Positions 48,367 to 60,300 of a DNA stretch of 64,000 bases are shown one piece after another. Positions within the stretch are counted from its first letter, which is position 1. Each line of letters begins with the position of its first letter. Below the pieces are notes generated by a model, which saw only the letters and a program-made list of their open reading frames with translations, made no database searches and had not been told where the DNA came from. The translations under genes and the position numbers were made by a program. This DNA is from Uloborus plumipes (taxonomy: Eukaryota; Arthropoda; Arachnida; Araneae; Uloboridae). The DNA is taken from the NCBI GenBank assembly GCA_038373865.1, contig JAXGGA010001711.1, positions 62,001-126,000 of the forward strand, given 5' to 3'.

Positions 48367-51300
48367 ATACTCTGCGTTGTCTCATTACACTTTAAAAAAA
48401 AAGCTGTTGTTTTTGCAGCATAATATTGGCAACAGAGGTTCCAGTTCAAAATTGTCACAGCACAGTTATAAACTAAAACTAGCTATTTTACGGTTTATCA
48501 CTGTAAAACTAGCAATTTTACAGTTTATTACTGTAAAATTAGCAATATTACCATAAAATTAGCTATATTATACTGTAAAAACAGGTCCGTCATTTAGGGG
48601 GGCAGGTGGGGGGTCAATTGCCCCCCTCCTGACTTTGAGAAATCAATGTACTTACGCATAAGTGGGCGTGGTTTTTGTTGTTTTATGGTGAAATTGTATT
48701 GTGTTTTAACCCTTTGCCCCCCCCCCCCTAGAAAAACTTGAAATGACGTAACTGTGTAAAAACTATAGTCGGGGCAAACCTAACCTGGCAGTGTACGATA
48801 TGGCTATACTAGTAAGGTTCCGCCACACGGTTTCAGTTTAAAACTAAAACTTTAACTTCAGTTAAAAAGATGCACAGTAATAAACTGAAACACGCAATTT
48901 TAGTTAATTACTGTAAACTGGCAATTTTACAGTCTACTACTTTAAAATTATCAATTTTACAGTTTATTACTGTAAAATTAGCTGTATTATACTGTAAAAG
49001 CATCGATTTTTTAGTGTAGAAGTCCACCTCCTCGTGAGGCAATGGCACCCCTCTCTCCCACAGCTGTGACACACAACAAAGAAACTGATATTTTTTCGTC
49101 TTATGTTCAAATTTGAATGCTTTTGCATTGGAATTAATTTCTCATTCTTTTTCATAGCCATGGTACTTACTGTGCAGCAATTGCAGCTGGTGTTGCAAAC
49201 AACCGAGTATGTGGCGTTGGGGTGGCTTATGAAGCAAAAATTGTAGGTTAGTAACCACGGCATCTTTTATTTGAACTAAAATAATGCTCTGAAATTTCAA
49301 CAAAAGTAAATAAATTAACGATTGTTAATGTCGAACATTTTTTTAGTGTAGTGAAACTGAAACATTTCATCAGTGTTTTTAGTGCAAGGAAACTTGTAAT
49401 GAAATTGCACCATGCAAAAAAAAAAAAAATTTCTTTATCTCATTGATGTAGTCGTACAAAGATGTCTTCAGTAAAGTAAGTGAATGCGAATTAAAATTTT
49501 TTTGAAAAAATTTAAATTACGCTCGTTATTTTGCGAAATATTACTGGAAAACATCACTAGTTTTCATATTTAACAGAAAAAAATATATTTCAGTAACGCC
49601 ATCTCTGAAATAACTAACAAACTATAGCGATATGTCATCTCATTCTGTCGCATTTCCATGATGCCTGTTGATGTTTTGTGCAAGAAAAATAAATAGAAAT
49701 CACAAATAGAAATGATGAAAGAAAGAAAAAGAGAATCCAAACGAAAATAAAGTTCAAAAAAAGAAAAGGAAGAAAGGGAGAAAAAGAAAGTCAAGAAAAT
49801 TAAACATAATATTTACATGCGAAAACAAGCATACGGTATATGTACTTCGTAAGACGCCCCCCCCCCCCCTCAATTATTTGGCTTTCAAAAATGCCGTTCT
49901 TTTCGTATTGGCAATGAATTATGTGACCCCCTATCTACCAGTTACAAAGCAGAAAGCCAGCCAACAGCTGGCTTTACCTGCTGCAATGAAAGCAATAAGA
50001 TATTTTGATCGCTTAGCAGGCCAAAAATTCTAAAAGCGGAATTTCTCAGATTCATTTTAGCATTTTCTTTCACTAATAAGCCTGTCAGTTATTTAAAACA
50101 TCAAGAAATCCTACCAGAAAAAAACGTATGTTAAATATAGAAAATCTACGTGAGAAAACAAATCAATAATTTACAGAACGGGAACTGAAGTTTATTTTTG
50201 TTGTGAAAGTTATGTCAGTTGACAGATGTCTTTGGCTTACTGCCAGGGAGATCTACGTATCTGTCGCCCTTTGTTGACGAGATAAATTCAGTGTTATCCA
50301 TTCATACATCATGGAATTATCGGAAGCTCTTTGCGAGGAATTGGGTCTAGTTTTTTCTTTCTTTTTTACTCTTTTCTCTCCTTCTCAAGACCTTGGAAAT
50401 AGTTTTCAGAAACAATTAGTGCCTGAAGGTTAATTGAATCGATTCAATTAGCTTTTCATATGTAAAATTAATTTTGATCCTTTCTACGTGAAGTTTTATT
50501 GAAAGTAAAATTTTATTATTTAACTTATTTCGCCAACAGCCGCTCAGAAAAAAAGTAAAAAAAACAAGTGAAAAAAAAAAAATAATAATAATAATTTTGC
50601 GCAATGCAGATTTTCTTGGTTATTGTCTCCTATTTTTTATAAGCAAATTCAATAGGCTACTAAAGGACATTAAGTCAGTTGTAATAAAAGTTTAGAAGAA
50701 TTTTTTTGTAAGATTATTTACCCATCATTGTTTCAATGATCTTGCATATTTGAAGAAAATAAATACCTTTGTGCGATAGATGTGAAGTTTAAATCCAACG
50801 TTAAAAATGCACAAATATACAGGTATACTGCAGACACGTGTTTCGGGGCTACAAGGAGCCCTTTTTTCAATGCAAGAAGTGTGAGCTTTAGGATGAAGAA
50901 TCATCCGATAAAAGTCGGATGATAAAAGTCGGATACCTGCATATTGTGCATTTTTTACGTTGGATTTAAACTTCACATGCATATTTCTTAACGCATAAAA
51001 CCAACAAAAGTATACCTTACATTAAAAAAAAAAAATCTGAACTTGCCTTTATGATCCAGTAAACGGCATACTAAATGTCAAACATCCCAGTTAAAAGCTC
51101 CCTTAAATTGGGTCATTTAGATATGTACCTATTCTTTGCAAATTATATTTTCAGTTCATTTAAGTAACCAAGAAGTACAAACATAAAAAATTTTCGTCCG
51201 AATTTTTGTTTCAAGTGAACCACATGATTAGGCTGCTGCAAGTAATAGGACACAGATCTATCAATAATGGGCTAAGTTGTTCAATATTGGTTCCAATAAC

Positions 51301-54300
51301 CAGATGAAAAATTAAAATTAAAATATGTAGAAAATCTATTCAAAGTGTAAATAGCAAAGCATCAAGCCAAAAATTAGTTGATCTCCTTTGCCAATATGCC
51401 TATTTCATCTTTCAAGTTGAAAAAAAAAAAAAAACCTTTTATTCCCATGCCTTTTAACACAGGGCTGAATTGCTGTCGGAACGCCGAGCCATTCCGGTAT
51501 TTACGAGTATACTGCTTTTCTCGAAAAATAAACTCTCCTTTCACAGAACATCGGTCCGAATTTAATTATTTTTCATTGGCTTCCTACTAGAAAATTCATT
51601 AACTCACCTGTGTTTTAACGTAACAGTACATGAAAGCTACTAATAATAATTATTATTATACGGATGTACGGAAAATGCTTTAATCAACGAATTTTAAATT
51701 CTAAAAGCAAAGTGCAGCTGATATTTCAGGTGACAAATGCTAAAGTAGACGACCGAATATAATAACAGAAATAAAAGAAAAAAACTTTAGTGGAGGAGTA
51801 TACTTTGCTTTTCAATGTTAAATTATTTTTGGACTAACTGTTTGTGCGTAGAACACCTATCTAACTGCAATAAAAAAAACTCTATTGTCTGTTTTCAGGC
51901 TGCGTAGAATTATTTCTTCAGGACGCTAAAATCATAAAAATTTAATATTTAACACAATTATTTTAAAACGATACACTTATTTTATTTATTTTTTTTATGA
52001 AAATATTTGCGTTCATTGCGACTGTTTCTGAGCCTCCCTTTTACTTCAACTTGCCACTACAACTCCTTCGGGGCTAATTATAAATTATTCACCACAATCA
52101 TTGAATCAAACGCTTGAACGTAAGCTCAATTCAGCTTTAACGAAAACCATTTATCTTCATAAATATAGAAGGACTAAATTTCTCCAACAGAACAGCAGAG
52201 AAATATCGATCCTATTTTTTCTTGTTACCTTATGATTCCCGAAGTTTTTCATTGAGAACAAAATATGCGATATTTCATTGCATTCCCTCTACTTTTCCAC
52301 TGGTTAAAAAGAATTTGTTTTAAATTTCAATGCAGGTTTTTTCTTTGTTTGAAGGAAATGCAAAAGCAAACTTAGTTTGTTTTTCTTTATTTTTTTTTCA
52401 ATATGTACAGTACACGAAAGATAATTTTATCTCAGTTATGAGTCACATTGTTCGTCCTGCCTCAGTTTTCCTCAGTAGTCAGTCAATTTTCAAAAGTATT
52501 TTCCAAATACTGTCAGCCCCGCTTAACCCATTAATGCCTAGCGTCCCTTTTTAGGGACCGTCCAAAAAAGGGTCTGAATTTCCCCAAAATGCACATTTCA
52601 ACCAAATAATAGTGTTCAATTAGTACCTTGGTATTGTTTCAATCCGTTATTAAGAGATTGCAGCACATAACCATTGTAAAATGTGTTCTGTAAGCAGTTT
52701 TAATATGATCCTTATCGAAAATGACATCGTTCACAATCTCAAGAAAAAAAGCTAAGTTTTCAAAGTTATTCCCAGCTTCCCAGTTTATGTTAATTGCTGG
52801 TTGTATTTCTTCTTATAAAATGTCTTTTTAAATATTATATCGTGGGCAGAAGAAATTTTTAGTAAAAAGGTACGTACCCTCTGGTGTCTATCGTCGTTTT
52901 TAAGGGACGATTTCTCTTTCCTTAATAAAAGAAATTTTTTTTTCATAATATTTTTTTAATTATTTTTCTGTCCATTAAACACTGTTTGTAACCAGTATAT
53001 AAAATATCTTTGAAAAAAAAAAAAAAAGTCAGGCATTAATGGGTTAAACGAGTACTGTCGGTTCCAAGAAATATTATCCGGGGGAATATTCGGTTCCGAG
53101 ATCTTTTATTCGCAAAAGCGGGGTATTCGTTTATCCGTTATCCGATTAAGCGGGGGCGAAAGTATCTGGAAAATTAAGGAATTTTAATTTTGATTTATGA
53201 GTCACTGCTTGTTCAACCGATTTTACCCTTTAATCCAGGAATTTTAAATTTGGCTTTTAGTTTTAATTTTCAAATATAAGTAGCCTTTATGTATTTTTAA
53301 AAAAATATCTTTTTTGAAGTGAAACTAATTATGCAAAGGCTGCTTTTCAATTCTTTTCCGACAATTCTCTTCTAAAGAACGAAGAAGGTAATACACAGTG
53401 CAAGGGAATGTAAGCGAAGTGAAATGCTAAAATATTTTCACAGTTTGCAGCGCCACTCATCTTAATACTATTATAAATGCGAAAGTTTGGATGTTTGTTC
53501 CTCTTTCACGCAAAAACTACTGAACGGATTTTAATGAAACTTTTACCATAATGTGGCTTATGCATCAGAATAACATATAGGCTATAATTTATAACGATAT
53601 TCGAAAAAGTTCGATTGGTAGCGCTTTTTCATTCCAATTTAAGGTACATTTTTCGCATAAATCCGCGAAGGCTTCTAGGAAACTAATTCAGTATTTAGTG
53701 CCATCATCTCAACTCTCTGTCGATAGGTAGAATTGCGTGTATCATTTCCGCTTTTCGCATTAAATGTTCAAGGCTTTTCTCAAGTCAAATCAAAAAGTAA
53801 TTTTTTTCCAGCTTCATGGGTAATATAAAGGCTTTTACATAGACATTGGAAACGAATGCGCGCCAGCAGGCAAACGAGCTTTTACTATGGTTTGTATTTT
53901 AAAACATTTTGTAGTCTCAGTTGTAAGTAGAATATTTATCATTAAGACAATGTGTTTTCTATTGTGCTTTGAAACGTGCAAATATTATTTTGTAGAATAA
54001 ATTGTACTCCTTTATTAGTAGATTGTTCACTGCATCAATTATTTTCTTGAGTTTTGTAAATATGTGTTTTAGAGTATCGGTAACGTAATCGCTTGAAGAG
54101 ATTGGCAACTGGATTAGGTTCATTATTTTCCAATTTGATGAAGCTTTAAATACAACTTAACGGTATTTCTTAAATATTTTTGCGTTGATTGGTCACTTTC
54201 TCTGGGTACTTACAATAGGGCAGTTTCTTAGTATCCGACTGAACTGAAATTTTGCCAAATTTGCTGCAAGATTTCAATAACTGAGATTCTCCTCGATTTT

Positions 54301-57300
54301 TTCAACTGACGCCAGTTTTTGTGCCAAAGACTACGTAATAATACTTTACTTTTTACACGACATAACCAAAATAAAACAATTATTATCTGATATTTATCGA
54401 CTGGCGGCAAAATCTCAATCATCGATATAATACTCCCACATTTGAAAAGTTGGAGTATTATATCGATGATTGAGATTTTGCCGCAGTCGATAAATATCAG
54501 ATAATAATTGTTTTATTTTGGTTATGTCGTGTAAAACGTAAAGTATTATTACGTATTTTTTTTCTTTTGTTTTCCCATTCCGTATGTATCCATTAAAAAC
54601 CTTTTTAAAATTATGTCAAAAAGTAAAGTAATCCACATACTAAATTAATAAAACCCTTAAACAAGACTAAAATTACCATTAATTTGCATTTTTGCATAAA
54701 TAATTGCTAAATGTTCCCTATTAATTTCGAAATCATTTAGGATAAAAACTTTTAACGTCATTTTATGGTCAGCAATAGTATCTCAACATTTGATTTCCAT
54801 TTCTCTGTGACAAAAATTAGTGACATAATAATACTTAATGTATTTTCATAAAAGTAAGGAGGGGAGCAAAATTATCCTAGGTATCCCAAAACAGTTACGC
54901 AAAAATTTGGCGACATTTTAAAAATTGTCAAAGCGGTGTGTTTTGAGTTCTTTCAGTTCAGGGAAAAAAAAACAAAGGTGAGTATATAAATTGTTTCTCA
55001 ATATTACTGACCCAGGTAACGCCGGGTATTTTTGCTAGTTTAGCCATATTTTAACTAAGTTCCTAAACATATAGTTGATTCCAACCAAGAAAAAAATAGC
55101 GCTAAACATTAACGAAAAAAAAACAATCCAAGTCATTTTCAAAATTTGATACATAGGTAAACCGACCAGTGGATGAACACTTAAGCGAAATTTCGTTTTT
55201 AAAAGTTAATGTCATCGCTAAAAATTGTTGCATTCGTGACATGACAGCAAAAACACTTTAGGTGACATATGTAATTATTTTTTTAAATATTGCGCTAATT
55301 TGATGGTTCTGAATCAGGCTCTTTGGGGGGTTGAAAGGAGAAAAACCTTGACCCAGTGAAGGAACACCCTAAACAAAAATCAAACGCAGCATTTTCTAGC
55401 TGATTTATCTAAGAAAAATTGTTTAAAAACTTATTTTTTAAAGAAAATTACGAGGTGTTCGTTCACTAGAAGTGTTCATTCATTGATCTGTCTACCCTAT
55501 ATTGTAATATTCGTGATTTATGAAAAGTATTCCTTGCAATTATAAACTAATAAAGTTCTCGTAATTGAAGGGCTTGGAGGATGAAGGGGATATGTTAATT
55601 TTTTTTTGAAAATACGCACTGGACAATGCTAAGCAATGGATACAGATAAGAAAAAAAAAAAACTTGCTGCATCAAACAGTAGATGTCATTATACGGGCCA
55701 TGGTAGTCCGATCGGTAAGGCGTCGGACTCGTGACCGGGGGGGACCCGGGTTCGATCTAAGCAGATCAACGATCCGCCGTCTTGATTAATAGTGGTTGGG
55801 GGACGTTAAAAATGTCGTTGTCACAAAATCCTCCAAGTGAAACGATACCTCTGGGGTGCTGGACAAAGGGCTTGCTCGAACCTTGGTCAGGTTCAAAAAA
55901 AGAACAGAGCGCTCATCAGGGCCCTATCCTGGTTAAACCACGAGTTGTGGAAGGTATGGGAGACCCTGGAGTGTTTGAAGTAAAGATGTCACCAGACCAA
56001 TTTCATAAGCCCACTTAACGACAAACCAGAAAACAAAAAAGCGGCAACAATAAAGCTTTAAACTTTAATTACTCGCAATTTTGGTTTTGTCACATAACCC
56101 CTTCGTCGCGAAAGCCCTTCAATTACCATTTTAAGTATTATTTGAGATCTACTAATGTCCAGTGGCGTACTCATTTAGTTCATATTAGGCATGTTTTGAT
56201 TTTAAATGCTCAATGCAATGTGTCAAGTGCACGTGGGACAAAATGAAATAGCTCATTTAGTTTACTTATTCATCCATTTATTAAATCAGATACATATTTC
56301 TTCCTTTATTAATTCATTTACATGTATATTTACTTATTCTTTCTCTGATTTATTCATTCATTCTCTTATTTTCTTATTCATTCTCTATTTTAATTCCTCA
56401 TTTATTTTTTCTCATGCATTAATTATATCATTAACTCATTTATTTATTTTTTCATTGGTCTTTTCATTATTGATTCCCTTATTTGTTTATTTACACATTC
56501 ATTTCATGAAAATTAACTGCTAAAAAGGAAAAATAATATTTTAACGATAGTTGTATTATAAAATACGTTATTTTTTCTTTATGTACAATAATTTTCAGAA
56601 CGAAATTCCTATTTGTTCATTTTGAAACAGGTAAGTTATCTTAACTACTATTTCGCTTTGCCCCATGTTTCCTGATATAATTTTACGAAGAACGCAATGT
56701 ATGTTATTCAAAAGTGATTGCTGAATAATTAAAATGTTTTTCTGTAACATAAAAGTTTCATTTTTATCGTGTGACTTTACGGCAGACCCTGTTTTCTCTC
56801 TCTCTCTTTTTGTATTTCTTTTATTTATTTATTTATTTTTTTACATTTTGCGGACGTGATATGAAAAAAAAAAAAAAAAAAAACAGTTTCACTTTGCAAT
56901 GTAACCATCCAAATTTCAGCGAAATATAATCACGGATGAGTGAAATATTTTTTTAATTGAAGAAAAATGTAGTAGCTACATTTAAAAGTAGCAGCAACAT
57001 ACGTAGTAGCGCATTTTCTGAATCAACCTGTCATCACTTTTTTAAAACAAAACTTTTCAACGGCGCTAGACGCGGCTTTCGAGGTCGGACAGTGAATGAA
57101 GTTTTGTTGTTTAAATTCATCTATAGGGAAATTTTCTGTTAAAAAAAATGATTTTACACACATAAAAAAGAAAAAAAAATCGTTCTTTAATGTAAAATGT
57201 GCTTGAGTTAGATACTAAATCGCAGGCAGTTTGCTAACATGACGAAATTAGACTCTATGAATAAATATTAAATGAAATATTGAATTATTCTCGTCGTCAT

Positions 57301-60300
57301 GGTAATCTGAGAAAGGAACCGGAGCATCAAAAAGGAAATGAGGATAGATAGCAATTCCGTCATTACTCAATAAAAGATTTCTGTAAAAGTAGTTTCTCTG
57401 CTAGCGCTGTTTTATTGCAAGAAAAACAACCTGTTGTGGTTGCCCTTTAAACGCCGGAAGCAGATGGCATTAAAAATTACATCCTAAAAAACATCTGAGA
57501 GAGATACTGCTATTTGAGCCATGTGAGAAATTATATTTGGACTATTCGCTGAAAAAAGTCATTTTGTGCCTCTTGAGACTGTTCATATATTTCATTTAAA
57601 ATAATAATTAAAAAGAGTAATGAGCAGATTTTTTCATATTTTTTTTGCTGAAGAAAGCCCAAAAGTAGTGTAATTTCTTAAGCAAAATAAATTTCCTCAG
57701 TACCTTTTAAAATAACTACTTTTTAATGAAATATATGAACATTCTCATGCGGGAAAACATTTCGACTTTTTCGTAGAATAGTTCATTTATATTGCTTAAA
57801 GCGTTATTAAGAATATGTAAGTGGTATTCAGTCACTTAATTATTAATCATGGAATTCTGGCGAATAAAATCTCAAACACATTTACTCAGTTTAAAGCTAT
57901 TCATTATGCTGAAAGAAAATCATAAAATGAACAACCTATTGTTTTCAAAAAAAAAATATGTCAATCAAAACTTAATGTGACGCATTTTAGCTAAAAAGAT
58001 AACTACTCTGCGTAACGTGTTGTTAGCCTTTTTAAATACTTCTTGAAGTTAGATTTAAAAAAAAAAAAAAAACTCAAACCGAAAAGAAACGTCATCTGTG
58101 CGCCACTGTCTTGTCAACTCGAAGTCGATGTCGGCCTCAAAATTCTGGGAAGATGGCTTTTAAAGCTACATTATTACGCTGTCGACATAAAACCACACAC
58201 ACACTAAAAAATGAATGTTGTTTTAAGAGTATAATATAGCTCATTTTGTAGTAATAAAATTGCTCATTTTACAGTAAGAAACTGTAAAATTGCTCATTTT
58301 ACAGTAAGAAACTGTAAAATTGCTCATTTTACAGTAAGAAACTGTAAAATTGCTCATTTTACAGTACTAAACTGTAAAATTGCTACGTTTACAGTTATAA
58401 ACTAAAATTGCTCATTTTACAGTTTATTACCGTGCATTTGACAGTTAAACTGGAACCTCTGACGCCAGTATTATACCGTTGTTTTTACAGTATAATACAA
58501 CAACATTTTACGGCAATAAACTGTCAAATTTCTAACTTTACAGTAACAAACTGTAAGGTTGCTAGTTTTACAGTTTATTACTATGCATTTTACAGCTTTA
58601 AATTGAAACCTCGGCTGCCAGTATTTTCTGTGAAAACAACAGTTCATTTTTTTGCAGTGCAGTGTCACGATAGAATTCAGTGGCCGGCCATCTTCTCTAG
58701 TGGTCAGAGAAGTCTGATTGCGGATGGAGAGGTTCCGGGTTCGAATCCAGACTCAGACATGGAAGAACTTTCCCTCTCTCTCTCGTCATTGTCCTTTCTT
58801 TGTGAAATGTGTTGTTGCGAATTTTTGTAGACTCAATAAACGGGTCTTCATGACACACATGTCTGAGCTAAATCGGACTTCCAGCTTAAGCGATATTCAC
58901 ATTCGAACCGAATTTTTCTCTGCGAAACCGCTTTTCGGAATCCGTTGCCATGACAGCACGCCTAATCATCGGCTTCCGTCATTGTTTTATAACGCTTGAT
59001 GTCGTCGGCTCCGACAGCAGTCCGATTTTTTTTGCAGCGATTTCATTGGCTCTCGCCAGGTGCGCGCTCTTTATCCCTTGTGGATGAATACCGTCACCTG
59101 AATTTCTACTGATTTCTTCTGAGCTACTGCGAATGCTCGAAATTGTTAACCTCCGTCCGTCATGTCTGAAAATCCAATTCGTTCGGATAGAACGATCATA
59201 ATGTGAATATCCCTTTAATGGTGCGCCTTAAAAAACCGGCCGTACTCTTTCTGCCTTAAATCTCATACATATAAGTAATGTCTGATCATACAGCAAGAAA
59301 CGTACTTAGTTTCTAAAAACTTCATTAAACGCAACTGCCCCCTCCTTCATGCCACAAAAGAAGAACCTTTTTTGAAGCAAAAATGTTTTTCTGCTACAGC
59401 AACATTTTATAAATCATTCTCGTACTAACAACTCGAGTTCTAAAAAGTTTGTTTATCAGCAGTGTAGTTAAACTTCAGAGGGAAAAAAAGACAGAAAGAA
59501 GAAAGAAAAGCCAAAAGGATGTCGCATTCCTCAAATTTTTGCAGTTCTTGAATGAAAAAAAAAAAAAAAAAAGAGTGTAAACAGAAAGAATGACAGACCG
59601 AATGAAAGAGCGAGAAAGAAATTTAGATAAAAATAAAATCAGGAAGGCGATAAAATGATGAACTGTGTTCGAGATTGATTGGAGAGCGAACTTTAACCCG
59701 ATCTCAATAAAATAACACGTGAAACACTTTGGCTGCAGCGATAAAACAACTTTTTATTTAACTCGGGCAGTAAACACAAAGTTAAAGACACGAAATTAAC
59801 AATAAATTCCTCTTTTTCTGATAAGAGGAAAGGGTAATTTCCACATATTTGAGTTGGAAATAATTTCAAAAAATTACTACTAAAGTCATCCAAATCACTT
59901 CAGCGCCAATTACCCATCCTACTTAGTAGCGTACCAGGCTGCCCAGTGTCCGTGGCGCACTAAAGAAATTGTGCCCCCTCCCCTATGGTCACCTTGATGG
60001 GAGGTTGCAGGAGGGCACCGTGACTTTCCAAAACAATTCCTCATCAGAAAATTTTGACTATTGTGCAAATTTAAAGACAATATTGCAAGTTTTATATTCT
60101 TTTTCCTTTTAAAAAATGTTTTTAATGATACCCAAAGTTCCTTCTCGTTAGATGGTTCATTTTCTCTTCCGGCTCTTTGTCTTTCTTTTTTTTTCCCTTC
60201 AACATATTTCTACTACTGTTACTCAGATGTAACATTTTAGACTTTCCCTGTTTTTAAGGGTTAAAAGTTTTTGAGTTGTTTAAAATGATGTTTAATGTAT

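Noticed and set aside
48186..48458. Frame with a long Phe run on the minus strand
   Set aside because: It reads through the poly(A) tail of a SINE.
55697..55772. Possible tRNA gene
   Set aside because: A and B boxes are good but no acceptor or T stem closes, and a SINE body follows; called a SINE head.
56206..56523. 105-codon frame rich in Phe, Ile, Leu, Ser
   Set aside because: It is a reading of the degenerate TTCATTTATT repeat inside a TIR element, not a membrane protein.
58408..58830. 140-codon frame
   Set aside because: A translation of MITE units joined to a SINE head.
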